A DNA stretch of 64,000 nt from Gibbula magus (taxonomy: Eukaryota; Mollusca; Gastropoda; Trochida; Trochidae), in NCBI GenBank assembly GCA_936450465.1, contig OW388297.1, forward strand, positions 49,077,630-49,141,629, given 5' to 3'. Positions 11,667 through 24,014 of this stretch are shown one piece after another (the first letter of the stretch is position 1; every line of letters begins with the position of its first letter). Both the position numbers and the translations under genes were made by a program. Under the pieces are notes generated by a model. It did not search any database and was not told the origin of the DNA. It was given only the letters and a program-made list of their open reading frames with translations.

Positions 11667-14600
11667 AAACTGAATTTAATATTTTAAAATAGAATCGAAA
11701 GTGTATTTAACTTAGACCTTCTATGTATGTTTCACTTACAGAGATTTTGATCATTCTTTTGATCTGTTCACTTAATCAAACGTTTCAGGTAAAAAGTTAA
11801 TTTCACTTAATTAAAGGTTTCGGGTAAAAAGTTAATTTTAAAATAAGTAACGTGAAAAGGTTTGGCATAAATCAGAAATTTAATTTAATAATGAAATTAT
11901 TTAACTGACAATTACTGTTTATCCGTACTAATAGCGTTCTCTTAAACCTCGAACTTCAAAGACTCATCTCGGATTAACTCTCTTTAAACGATTACCCAAC
12001 GAGAGAACAGATCAAGCGAGATATAAACCTCTGAACATCAAAGTTATTTAGGATTACATCGTCTTCATTCTCTCCCCACATAAATTAGGTTACTTCTCTT
12101 AGTTCTTTCTACGGATGGAATAACTGAGTGTAGTAACCTTTCTGAGAAGAGGAGGCTGTACCTCATTTACGGATTACCCTGTCTCCAGCAGCTCCATTCT
12201 TCAGCGTTTAAAGCTGTTTCTCAATGAGGTCATGCAAAACCTTGTTAGCGAAGAGAATTTGTTATCTTCGTCGACGATACAACTGTTAATCGTCACCATG
12301 CTCTTTTTTTAAAACGTCAATTCTGTAAGGTATATAAATTAAAAACCTTGACACAAACACAATCTCAAAACCAAAACCAAATAAAGAGAAATATAAACAT
12401 AGCAATGACCAATGAGTAGAAAGGACAGTGTATGGTAATTTATTTCCCTGTGGCCATCTTTAATTGGACTAGGAGATTATCTATTTGATGCTCTTACAGA
12501 ACAACAACATCATGCCGATGTCAAAACGATATATGATTCCTTTCAAATGGCTTGCTATATGTAAATGATTAATTTAAGCTGGGATATCTTTTAAATGGAT
12601 TTGACAATATTACTATTGGTAGTGCATTTCTTGAATATCAAGGGAGACCGAATTTTCAACGAGGATGCTCAGATGTTATTCAATGGCTCCCTATTGACCA
12701 ATGGCTGAGCTCGAATCCTTTATGTATGGATAATCAGACACCATTTCTATTTGGTGCGTTAAAGTACGAACTGAAGTGTCGTTGATCTTCAACAGGGATA
12801 TATTGAGGAAATCAAATGATATTCTTGATATTAATGCTTTTGGTTAGTCGGTAAAGAGAATATTGATTCTAACTAATGATGCTCCCTTTGGCATTTAGAT
12901 ATTGGTAATGAGAAAAAAATACTATATTGTTTGACGGAACCAGGTAATTATCATTTTGGATGGTAAAATATTACTTCCAATAAATGGTGTTTCCTTTGAT
13001 ACCTTGATAACGTGAATAGCTTACATACATGTAGTAACTATAGTGACCTATAAGATACCTTTCCAGCTAAGAACGAAGCTATATTCTTTTACAATATCCT
13101 TAATGATTCAAACGTAAGTGATCGTTGGTCAACTCATTTAAACTGAAGAATATGTTAATCTCATCATACTATTGAATGGAAAATCAGCCTCTAATACATC
13201 ATTTCCTTTATTCCTATCCATTCATGTTTTATAAATTACCTACATCAATTAGCACCGCACTGCATCTGCTTTAGAATTTTACAACACACTGATCGTCCTT
13301 GGTATTTCTAATTACTACAACCTATGAAAGGAATCTCAGTTTAATTATGTTTGTACTTTAATTACAAGACCCAATGAACAACACAGGGAGTCATTATCAT
13401 CACGTCAACTGACGGCTGCATATGTCTCTACAGACACGTGAAATAGGACCTGCTTTCAATTGGTTTAGGAATGTCATAATTTAAGTCGTCGATATTTACG
13501 TAGGGATTCAAGTTAGTAACAAAGAGTCATTGGATGTTAAACTACTCAGTTTTGCAAAGATCAACATACGAAGACACACAGTGGCCATAAAACTGTCAGC
13601 AACACTTTAACCAGAATGTTATGAGAATGTTTCACACAAAATGTTATAAACTTGTCCAGCACAATGACTATAACTGGGCATTCACAATATTTGAGCGAAA
13701 GTTTTCGGTTACAAAACTATGAATGTGAGAATAATGTATTCAAAGACAAATACTCTCTCTAAGAGGCAATACTATTTGAAGTTAAAATATAGGACATTAA
13801 TACACTGTTCTATTCAGAATAAAGAATTTGTGTATCTATAAATTGTTCTTCATTCTTCAGCACCTCAAATTGTAGAATGCCCATCAAAGATGTAACTATT
13901 CTATTATATTATAAGTAGGACTACATAAGCATAATGTAAATAAAAACGACATTTTCCTAATTTCCAGTGATTATTAATGTAACTTGGAATATGTAACGTT
14001 AACCTGAATGGCATGTTATTGCATATTCACGTATATGTGGATAGAAAGATGATGAATATGAATTTCTTACGATCAGATTACATAACGTAATGATGACATC
14101 ATTGATGCCACCATACACCATTTTAATGAAAATTTCAGAGAAGGAAAAATATCTGTTTCAATTTGCAAAAGAACTTGCAACTCTCACACAATTATGAACA
14201 TCAATTACGATCCCAACCCAGCATATTTGCCCACGAACCCCAAACCACAACCCGAAGGCACTGATAGATTACAAGAGGTCCATGTTTTAATGAGAGGTGG
14301 AGGAGTGTCCTTGACTTTAATGCAGAAGGCAGGTCCCTCTTCAAGAGAAATTGATCACACACATCTTGATCTTAATCATCATGGAGGACTGTAGCCGAAC
14401 AAATAAACGGCGTGTTCAGCACACGTATTCCCTCATTCAGCGCGCAAGATAACACTCAAAGTAGAAGTGGTCCCTTCTTAGCGCCGCAGAGCACACCCTT
14501 TTGAAAATTATTTACCCTTTCTTAAAATAATATCATTTTCATTAGAGAATTTATCAAAACATAATTTGACTATATATTTTACGATGTTACGGTCATACAT

Positions 14601-14799
14601 TGTCAAGTACACAAAACAAAATTTTGTCCTTTTGATTGAGGTTGTTTTCACTTTTTCCCCTCTAATTGGTGATGCAAAAATCATAACCTCTGAAGGAAGG
14701 ATTACTATTTTGACTGTTAAGCAAAAACGTCTACTAGAATTGTTTTCTCATGAAAGAATGTGATGGTACACGAGTATATATATTTAAAATAGAAATTCA
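11667..14799. other. Unassigned interval
   Basis: No gene is recognised. A 35-bp tandem doublet lies at about 11769-11838 (cgtttcaggtaaaaagttaa, then a variant). Open frames 14194-14394 (66 codons) and 14566-14763 (65 codons) have no recognisable domain. The first lies in a slightly less AT-rich stretch ending near 14500. Confidence 0.4.
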
Positions 14800-14859
14800 A
14801 TTTCAAGTAAGACAGTCACAACGTCAACTACACAGGAACATATCTGAAGATGGACATGA

Positions 14860-14960
14860 ACATAAAAACAGGAGTATTTTCTGGATAACAACTTCTTTAA
14901 AGTGAAAATACACGACGTTTCGGAATATATACTCACTCCTTCATCAGGTGGAATGTAAGG
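14860..14960 (-). other. Possible Penelope-type terminus with hammerhead-like core
   Basis: On the minus strand the sequence reads CTGATGA (14947-14941), then a 19-nt segment whose ends pair (GGAGT with ATTCC), then GAAAC (14921-14917). This is the conserved order of a hammerhead ribozyme: CUGAUGA, stem II, GAAA. Stem III would be very short, as is known for Penelope-like element ribozymes. A convincing stem I and cleavage triplet are not evident, so it may be a decayed copy. No Penelope reverse transcriptase or GIY-YIG coding is visible nearby. Confidence 0.4.
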
Positions 14961-16262
14961 AAATTACAAAGTTTGATACATTTATATAGCAACCAAAACA
15001 GTTGTTTTTGACAAGGCATGAACAAAGTATAATCTAGTTTGATACATGTACTTGTTCTGAGACGTTTGCAGATAAAATGTTTCTACATTTTGCTATATGA
15101 GTAGAAGAGGTAAGATTTCTACCTTAATACTCTTTTCTCAAATTGACTAATATTAACATAAAATATGGTTTGGTGATGCTTTTGATATTATATATATATA
15201 TGTATAACTTACAAATTACATACAAATTCATATCCATGACGCAAGCAGAACTAAATTACAAATTCATCTTTCTTGCCATGAAAGATGTTGAATATATTTC
15301 AAATACTTTTTAAGGATTTATATTTATAATATTATACACATAATTCTAAAAAAATGTTTTATATTGGTATTTCGTCCCTTGTAAGTGTAACATTTTGAAT
15401 CAATTGCAACAGTTACAACATGCCAGGGACTGCTTTCCCGTCCTCCTCAACAGACAGCTACGACTTAATTAGATGCTACGCTCAGCTGTAAGATGTGCCT
15501 TTTTCACAGATCACGGAGCAATTCTGTACTTAATCGAAGACCCACTTGCATGTAATGGCGCTACAAATGTGTATGTTCACTTTGAACTCCTTCGATTTTC
15601 CTGTGTGCATTGAATTACATTGTTTTAAAAACCATTGGCAGATAGAAACCAGCAACTTCAGTTAAATAAGCGGTTTAAAAGATGCCTCATATCGTTCATT
15701 CCTTAGAAACCCTTCAGGTTGGCAGAAACCAGAATCCGTTAAATGTGTTCTATTTCAATTACTACATTGTATGCTACCTAATCGGAATTCATTATCAAAC
15801 ACCAAGGGGTTGAAAAAATATCATAATAAGTAACTGATGAAATAATAAACTTGTTCATACGTTACGAGGGACAAATTTGATAAAAATACACAGGATTCCT
15901 GATTAATTCAATCCCTAATCATTGATTATTGCACTCTCAATAAAACATATAAATATGTACTAACTTTGTCTAAACATATGATTGAATTACGTTTAATAAA
16001 ATGTGCAAAAGGAAAAGAGGATATTTGACATTTCTCGTTGAACACAACCTGAATCTAATCGAGTGAAGAAGACATTTTTGTTTTCACGATTTGCGAATAC
16101 ATGATTTCTGCTGTACAAGATCAGATACATATTATGCATACATAAATGTTCAGAAATGTTAGATATCCTCTTCTTATTATATTTCATAAAGTATTCTTAA
16201 ATTGTGTTCATTTCATTATCGGAGCATCTAAGATATATATGCTTTATCAAGGGCATAATATA
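14961..16262. other. Unassigned interval
   Basis: AT-rich sequence with a short (TA)n patch near 15190-15205 and one 64-codon minus-strand frame at 15993-16187. No recognisable gene or repeat. Confidence 0.4.
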
Positions 16263-16292
16263 TGACGTCATCCGATTGTTACGATGACGTCA
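16263..16292. promoter_or_regulatory. Two exact TGACGTCA palindromes, 22 bp apart
   Basis: TGACGTCA starts at 16263 and again at 16285. Both are perfect 8-mers on the same face of the helix (about two turns apart). Next to them, gtgttatttcactca is close to the reverse complement of sequence flanking the 49543 pair, which points to a shared repeat. Whether any factor binds is unknown. Confidence 0.5.
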
Positions 16293-16419
16293 TATGATTA
16301 AGTGTTATTTCACTCAGCCGAAATGCGGATTTTATCTTAAATGTAAAAATGCCGTATTTCAACATTGAAAATTCTAACAATATGTTGTATACGCGCTTGC
16401 TGTGTACCGACAGTTTGTT

Positions 16420-17900
16420 CACAGTTTGAGTAACTTGTAAACATGTAAATTTACGTCATGTGAGGCATTTGAACTAACCGGGAAATACTGTTTATAAGTT
16501 AGTAGTAAAAAGTCATTTTTCACACCTAATTTACAAAGTGGACATATATAACAACAACAAATATTCGACCATCTGCTTTCATTTGCTTTCAAAGGTAACA
16601 GTCCAGATCTTGACCGTGTATAATACAAAATATATATTTCCTGACAGGGATGGCAGTTAAATAACTTTCTTAAGTCAAGAGTCCATTGTACTCCTTATAT
16701 AATCTATATCTTATGATACCTATTCCAAAATTGGTAAAACATATTGATAGCAACAACTTTAAATCTTTGAAGAAATAACATCTTATTGCCAACTGATTTT
16801 CTAATCCAAACATAACAAAATCAATGATTAAACAACAACATATGCAATGATGAGACATACGTGAGGTATCCATAATTATCTAGATTTACCAGCATTTCAT
16901 ATGCATTCTTAGGTATTCTTTCATTTGGCATTTCAATTAACTTCAGGCACTATTTAACAGCCGGACATAATGCTTTGATATATATTGGATATCGGCCACA
17001 TTCTCCGTAAGTTATTGCGTGGCGTTTGTTTGCCGACATTAAGAAATCTTTTGCCACCATGACATATACATTTTCTTCTTTTTTTTCAAACGTATTAAGT
17101 CCCAACACCTCAGAACCATATACTAGTGTTTGTTGAATATATGTATCAAGGAATTTGAAAAACTAGGAGGGGTCAAGAACATTCAACTTGTTCAAATTCT
17201 AGAGAATGTCCATCAGAGCACGTTTACCCCGTAAAGCTAAGTCGGCTGTACATACACACATTTTGGAAGTATGAGAAAAAATATTACAAAGATATGTGTA
17301 TGTTCATTTCATTCTTGACGAACCATTTTTCTCGGTTCGCCAAACGTCTATCCCTTCTAAACACAGCAACTTTATTTCTTTCTAAGTTGACATTTAATCC
17401 CCACGTATCAGAATATGTTTCTAAGATAGCATCAGATATAAAACTAACATCATCAGCAAACATCAGTAATAATATTTCAAGCATATCAGGAAATAACTGA
17501 ACACCATATTTTCCTTTTGAAATTATATCATTTGACAATTCATCGATGAAAAAGGAGAATTAGATTGGACTCAATATACAGCCTTGCTAAACCAACAGGG
17601 CAGTCGACGTAATTTGTGCAATGGTTATTGTTCACACATGCTTTCGCGGATTTATATATCTCTCTGAGGGCTGTCAACATTTTACCAGTGAGACCTGTAT
17701 TGTTTTAGACATAAGCACAATTTAGCACACAGAATCAAAAGCTTTTTTTTAAAATCCACGAATGCTACATGTATTTTCTTTCGTTTCTTAGGTATCACAG
17801 CATTAAGAGCAAAAAATATGATCAACAGTAGAATATCACTGTCTAATAACTGCCCAAACTATAACTGTTTACAATGATATCTCAATACAGATTGTGTTAT
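16420..17900 (-). pseudogene. Degraded non-LTR (LINE) retrotransposon, reverse transcriptase and 3' part
   Basis: Read on the minus strand, broken frames give the order of a LINE reverse transcriptase. STVDHIF comes first (about 17850), then VAFVDFKK (about 17760), GLTGKMLTALREIYKSA (about 17690), CPVGLA (about 17600) and GCILSPI-stop-FSFFIDEL (about 17560). The catalytic MFADDV is at about 17460, followed by WGLNVNLERNKVAVFRR and EKWF (to about 17300). Downstream, YGSEVLG, YGECGRYP-like and VWIRKSVGNKMLFLQRF segments follow. A terminal RSRSGLLPLKANESRW...CPLC stretch ends near 16420. At least one in-frame stop, a frameshift before GC-LSP and another after TVDHIF show it is dead. The endonuclease part and 5' end are missing, as with 5' truncation. 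The clade is not assigned. I am confident of the RT identity from the FADD block and its neighbours. Confidence 0.9.
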
Positions 17901-19116
17901 TGAACACTCAACTGTCTTCCCGTAATACAAAAATGCAAAATGATCGGATTAGATTTCGAGGTGATGCTTCAAAGATTGTCAAATTACATGATATTTGAAC
18001 TATAAATAATAAGTGGATGAAACAATTTCCACAGGGAAAAAACGAAAACGCACATGTATGTATGTGCATTACAATACCAACGAAAACCGAAAATACACTT
18101 ACCAAATAATTTGTAGGTAACTTGCATTGTCGACCCAATTACGTCAACACAGCTTGGCTGATTGATGAATGAGCTCTTTAATATGACCTTTGACTTCTTA
18201 CATGACATTTCCTCAAATAAAGGTTAATTATATATTATTAACTGGGATAATCGTAGGTCAACTGACAGTTCAGTACATTGATTATTTTCAGTACATAAGT
18301 CATATGTGTATATTAGAAATATTGAAATATAAAATTTAAATTAAATTATTTTTGAAATTATGAATACATAAACTTTAATGATAGTGTATAAATCGATCTT
18401 ACTGCCACCGAATCTCAGTTTGCCCTATACGTATCATAAATTGAAATAATCCAGTAAACAAGATGTTACATTAAGGAGAGATGTCAATTTTTTTTATTGA
18501 ACAAAAAATCTGCCTCATTTGTCATACAAGTACCAACCAATCACTTTTTATTTGGTTGAAAAACTCATGGAAAGTCTAAAAAAATAAAATATGAAAGAAG
18601 TTTGGTTATAATATTAGTTTTCACGGAATATCTATTAGACTGGTCTTGAAGAATCGCCATGTAATGTTCGTGCAAATACTGAACTCCTGAAAACAAACTG
18701 TTTGACCTTTTGTGTCATAGATTTAATTAATATAATCAACTTTCTACTTTCACTGAACTTTAATATGATACATAGAGTTAGTTCCCATCAAATTACTGCA
18801 CTGTTCTGCACTGGAGAGCATATTCTGTCCTCACTGCCTCCATGTCACCGATGAACGTAGTCACCGTTGAGATAGGATAATAACATTATCCTATCTAGTA
18901 CCTCAGATAACGTTATTGCTACTTTTTTTGAGTTCAGATGATTATCTGCAAATGTCTGGTATCAAGTTTGTGACTTTATCAATAGATATCAAGATAATAA
19001 TCTTAACACTGCATCCTGTATAAATAAAATATAAATATCAGTTTCTATTTTGATTATTTACTTGCGTATTGGGTAACAGTTCATTGCAGCAGATACATTT
19101 TCCAAACCCTTACCTT
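17901..19116. other. Unassigned interval
   Basis: Two overlapping minus-strand frames (17908-18138 and 17984-18208) show no domain. The first might continue the LINE upstream, but I see no motif that proves it. The rest is AT-rich without visible repeats. Confidence 0.35.
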
Positions 19117-19161
19117 TTGATCCGAAGTCGAACACGCTTACCACTGCCCTATCCCGCCCCA
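19117..19161 (-). repeat. SINE tRNA-head fragment
   Basis: The reverse complement reads ggggcgggatagggcagtgg followed by taagcgtgttcgacttcggatc. This matches the first 45 bp of the SINE at 30619, including its A box. The B box and body are absent, so it is a solo 5' fragment. Confidence 0.7.
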
Positions 19162-20608
19162 AGGTGAAGAGATGAATATAAGAAAGTGAAGAAAGTTAAT
19201 ATATTAAATGATAATGGCTTACAGGTCAGTTGCAGACTGGGTTATGTTCATATGGTTAAGTTATGTTATGTATAAGTACAATACCAACCGTTAGTACTTA
19301 TGCTCGAATTGCTCGCATCGTTTTTGAATGTCAAGTATCTGGTAATTTATAAAATAATATTTGACTTTGGCAATTGGTATATACGCATATGTTACTAAAC
19401 TGAAGGAAGTCGGCAAGTAAAAACTTACACCTCCGAAGATGCTTTTATCAGTTCGATCTATGTGCATTCCTTGTTGTCAATAACGAATCTTTGAAATATG
19501 GAACATATTTGAACTATGCTTCCAAAGTATTTCAAGTTTTTAAATTCATTTAGCACATTCCTGATTTCTGGCACCTTAAATGGAGGGCTCTTGAAGAATG
19601 TTCTCCCGAAGTTTTGCAAAGAGAAGCAGTGTCGTGTTCTTTAGATAACAACTTAAGCTTCTGGCAAGACTGTTCTTCAAAACATTCAACACCGCTTACT
19701 GCTTCCAAAGATCCAGTTTAATAACAATACAAGCGTATTTGCGGAATTCAAAGTCATACAACATGCACAAACATTGCGTCCAGTGATATGACTGTAGACG
19801 TTTAACGTATTGGTTTTATTTCTACCCAATACTTTTCATACAATAAGACAATTAGACAGGCTATTAACAAAATACGTTTCCTTGGGATTCTTGCCTCTGG
19901 GATTCGAACTCACGATAACAATGCGACAGTGCTCTTTTAATGTCAGAGTTCGAGTTTTGTTGTTTTGAAGACGGTAATTCAATTCTTGGCATTTAACAAC
20001 GAAAAGTAATACATACATTTTAAACAAAGCGATTATACAGGGCAAGCCTCTATCAGCATCTTTATTAAGATAAAACAAACATATATATTATTCTTTGTAA
20101 CCGAACATAAATATCTCTTTTCCATTCATGCGATCCTACATAAACTCAAATGTGATGACTCAAAAAATGAAAATGACATGTAACTTAAAATGTGTAATCA
20201 TTAAAATAGATGCATATATCTGTAAGCAACTTCGTACCAATCTATGTAGCATGTAATGATTGCTTGCAAGAATCAGAGACCAGAAATTGATCATGACCAC
20301 TAACTATAATCTTTTCACATTTCTTCTTTTTGAATTGTAGACTGGCATTGCAACAGAAGTCTTTTTGTCTGGGTCAGAACTTTATACGTGGTTTTATAAC
20401 ATAAGATAAATCACCAGTGACAAGCCTTATGCATAGTAGCGGTTAACTGGCGGTTGTCCTAAAGAATGACTTCAGACCTCTGCAACGCTTGCATTAATGA
20501 CTTTCTGAACAGCAAATTGAACGTTTTAGTAATTTTCCATCATCCGTAGGGTCACAAAAACATTAAATCATTTCATGGCTCCATTAAGGTTTTTTCTTAG
20601 TTTAAGGT
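19162..20608. other. Unassigned interval with one tRNA-like B-box patch
   Basis: At 19890-19940, minus strand, cgtgagttcgaatcccagag forms a T-arm-like B box, but no complete cloverleaf is evident. It is probably a remnant of a tRNA-derived repeat. The open frame 19836-20078 (minus, 80 codons) overlaps it and has no recognisable domain. Confidence 0.4.
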
Positions 20609-20850
20609 GCCTAGTATTACTTCTATAAGAAATCCAGCAACGCCATCGTCACTATGCATTGCGACGAAACCTGCTTGTTGAACTGGCAATCCTTACGTAA
20701 TACTACTAGGAATTTCAATGTAGCATTGCACCCAAAATGCAAGCATAACACTTTTCTACAGTTTTCTGCCGAGTTCTTGGTGAGCATCGAACCTCGGAGC
20801 TATTGACCCAAAGTCGACAGCGCCACCCACTACACTACCTCACTCTAAGG
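20609..20850 (-). repeat. Old copy of the tRNA-derived SINE
   Basis: On the plus strand the matches to the 44.3-kb copy run in order: ctagtattac, atgcattgcgacgaaacctgc, gaatttcaatgtagcattgcacccaaa, gcatcgaacctcggagc and a decayed A-box region (cactacactacctcac). Divergence is high, the tail repeat is lost, and no clear target-site duplication remains. Confidence 0.72.
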
Positions 20851-22010
20851 TTTGTAGAGAGCGCAACTTGAAATGTGGACGCAGGAAAATTGCAGATATG
20901 TATCTTTCGTAACGGTTATGGTTCATTATAATATACCCCTTTAGATTATCTACTGAAAACGATAAACATTATATTATTGTATTAGCTTATCTTATCAGCA
21001 CAACATAATTGGCCATCGTTGTTACTATAATAAAGGTTGCTTCTTGTCGATGACAAAGAAATGCACAAATGAACATCATAACAACATATTATCTTGATAT
21101 GGATGACCTTGTTCCATTTCATATGTATATTATCAATTATCTTTTAAAATGAAAATATTACATTATATGAATTTTATGATCCTATCTTTATCATAACCAT
21201 TCATAACATGTAGTCTCAGACTAGTTCTTTATTTTATACATCCTCTTTTGTCATACGTTTCATCTTTATCTAGATTGAATACAGCGATACTATGTACATA
21301 TACATTGTCTTATGTCATTTGCAATGTATTTGTGATTTTGTAAAGAAAACCATATCATATACAGGAGGGAGCTTCTGTGCGTAAAGCGTACTTTTTAAGA
21401 AAGCAGAAATCAGCTTTACATCTTGTAAAAGTTGTTTCAATCAGTTTCTCCACCAACAAGTTGCCCGTGAATTATTGTCCATGACCCGAACAAAAGAATA
21501 CGAGAACAGATCGATGCACACGCAAATGAAACTCTCTGCTCAAGCGATGCTTTTATTGAATTCAGATATTGTGAGAGGAAATGTCACAAGGGGAGTCATA
21601 AAGTAGTCTGTATATGCTAAACTAGTGGTTATATGAGGTTAAAGGTCAGGTAATATACTCATTGGGGAATGCTATACAGATGCATCCCACAAGTTCGTCC
21701 ACCTTCTGATAATCTGAATGCAACGTCGTGTACGGCAAATCGTTTGAGCTTTCGTTCAAGGAGACAAAATATGTTTTCATTACAGCCATATAACAACATA
21801 TATCGAAAAAGCAAAAAAAAGTGAAAGTTGAAAACAAATTAAGCTATTCATATTGGTTACTCACCATGAACATATTTGGTCTGGTGTCATAAATTATTTT
21901 TACGGAAATTATTTTTGTGCAAGTGCACCAGGTGTAACACCAGTTAATGTGTTCTTCTGCCAAACAAGGAAACAACAACCCCGATCTTTTAACGTTTTTG
22001 GTACGATGTG
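20851..22010. other. Unassigned interval
   Basis: No gene or repeat is recognised. A 63-codon minus-strand frame at 21646-21837 and overlapping frames near 21844-22240 on both strands have no family resemblance. The last group runs into the tRNA-like and foldback sequences below. Confidence 0.35.
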
Positions 22011-22060
22011 CCAGGAATCGAACCCCGATCACTCGGATGATGAGTGGACGCTCAACATGC
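22011..22060 (-). repeat. tRNA-like fragment
   Basis: The minus strand reads gagcgtccactcatcatccg, then agtgatcggggttcgattcctgg. It has a canonical GGTTCGATTCC B box with a T-stem, but no matching acceptor stem or clear A box. It is best explained as a fragment of a tRNA-derived repeat rather than a working tRNA. Confidence 0.45.
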
Positions 22061-22100
22061 ACCAATTACATGCAAAGAGCTACGTGTCAGATATATAGAG

Positions 22101-22244
22101 GTTATCTTGAGAGTGTGTTTTGGGATGGTCAATATCCTGCATTAGGAATAAACATTGTATTTTGCGAGCCTTGGCGATCTACATACATTGTGTTTATTCC
22201 TAATGCAGGATATGTACCATCCCAAAACACACGAGCATGATAAC
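22101..22244. repeat. Near-perfect foldback hairpin, 144 bp
   Basis: Outer arms gttatc/gataac are followed by gtgtgttttgggatgg and its exact complement, then tatcctgcattaggaataaa and its exact complement. A loop of about 25 bases (about 22159-22183) remains. The two arms differ at only a few positions, so either the insertion is recent or the hairpin is kept homogeneous. There is no coding content. Confidence 0.88.
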
Positions 22245-22507
22245 TTCAATTCTTTATCATACAATGTCATTCTTCATTCATTTTGCGCAAAACAGCATGA
22301 CAACATTATTTCAAAGTTGAACTTAACTGTAACTAAGCGTATTGATATATGCAAATGAACTGCGTGTTATTCTCACAGTAAAATGACCCAAAATAAAGCC
22401 TCTTAAATTATGCTTTCAGTGAAAATAATTGTTATTTTTTGCATGATCTTAATTTTCAATGTTTTAATACGTTTTAAAATACGTTTTTCAAATGAAAAAT
22501 ATTTAAC

Positions 22508-22575
22508 GTGAGGACAGCGAATTCGAACTCGCGTCTTATCGCTTGTGTAACCATGACTGTAAGCGAATCTCGAAG
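22508..22575 (-). repeat. tRNA-like fragment
   Basis: The minus strand contains acgcgagttcgaattcgctg, a T-arm-like stem around GTTCGAATTC, downstream of cagtcatggttacacaagcg. No acceptor stem pairs across it. Probably tRNA-derived, but too weak to call a gene. Confidence 0.35.
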
Positions 22576-22780
22576 TGCGAGAGTTGCTTCCCTTCCGCCC
22601 GGTTGCAAATGGCGACTCGCACCATGCACACGGAGAGCTAAACTGAATGTTAGGCAGCTTATTCTAAAAAACCCTTTACAAAAGTTACATTATGGAACCG
22701 TGAAGATTACCGTTGGATAAATGAATGTGTTACTCAAACTGCCTTTGTTACCTGTGAGTATGATATTAAAAAGTGTTTGC

Positions 22781-23059
22781 TGGGTGGTGTTTTCAACTCG
22801 CGATGAACTGCACAATGATTTTTTTTATCATTTCCCAAATTAATGTGGATCTATATGAAATGAAGCATGTATATTTACATGAAGCTGTTACGCTATAATT
22901 GTCACGGTTATTACAGGCATTTGAAATGTTAACGCGTGTGACGTCATTTCCAAAAGAAGTTCCGTCACTTGACCTCTGTAATTTGCATCTTTATCCGTAT
23001 ATGATCCCAACGGATACCGAAAATATCCGTTGCCTTTATCCTGCCGAGAACACCACCCA
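22781..23059. repeat. Candidate inverted-repeat element containing a CRE palindrome
   Basis: tgggtggtgttttc (22781-22794) and gagaacaccaccca (23046-23059) are inverted with one mismatch. An exact TGACGTCA lies inside at 22939. The arms are short and no flanking duplication is clear, so the call is tentative. Confidence 0.4.
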
Positions 23060-23540
23060 TTGTATAATAAAATGATGTATTTTTCTCTTTCCAATTCCCA
23101 CTTCGAACAAATACACTTATAGTGAAATCCGTCATCAACATCATGTAAGCTCTTTCTAATTTGCTAAGTAATTTCTATCATTCATTTTGATCTGTCCTGT
23201 CTAATAACTTTTTTGGAAGAAATTGAAAACTTTTGGGATGCATGTGTTTTTATCCATGAGGCTCCAGATCAACCAATATACTCATTAAACATGGACAATG
23301 ACTGAAAGGTCGCGCACATTGCCTGAAATATGCATGATATGTGTCACGGTTGTGGGTTATAGGCGAAGACTTATGAACTCTGAAGATGCCACGAGGAAAG
23401 CCAACTTGATTGGTGGGGAATGATCATTTATCAGATTCTGAGTTCAAGGAGCTCTTTGTCTACTCCGATATTATACATGTATTAGAATATGAATATCAAC
23501 ACAAGTAGATAACAAGGGAGTATGATCTGCGAGTATCTTA

Positions 23541-24014
23541 AAGGTACGTCCATTGTGCTGCTGGGGGTCACATATTTCAAACGTTATAAATTGTGTGACT
23601 TTAGAGAAGTACCGACTGTTACCGAAAATTATCATTTTGATGATAGTCGACTTTTTTTTATTGACGATATGAAGGTAAAAGAACTGATTTCTGATCGAAA
23701 ACTGGACAATGCATCGCGATTGACGCGCGCTAATGAGTCAAACGTAATTTTGGGACAAAATGACAAATTTAGGTTGATAATGTTTAATATGTCATATAAC
23801 TACTGTGCATGTAAATGGGACGGGTAGTTTCGGTTTATGCACATGAATAAAGATGTTTCTCGGTTTCACTTGGAAAGTAGTAATTATGATATATTTGCCG
23901 ATTGGAGATGTATATGCAAGCTGAGTGAATTTATTTGCACTGTAAACAGCACATATGGTGAGTCGGAACGTATTAGAGCCAAATAACATTTTATGAAACA
24001 CAATGGATGCACCT
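23541..24014 (+). mobile_element. MITE, TCCATTGTG family, copy 1 (474 bp)
   Basis: The left end AAGGTACGTCCATTGTG and right end cacaatggatgcacct are inverted. TA precedes the left end, while the right TA is lost. The body aligns along its length with 59123-59596, which has the same length of 474 bp. Shared segments include gatcgaaaactggacaatgc, gtaattatgatatatttg and agccaaata. The 101-codon frame inside (23522-23827) is not conserved in the other copy. Confidence 0.85.
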
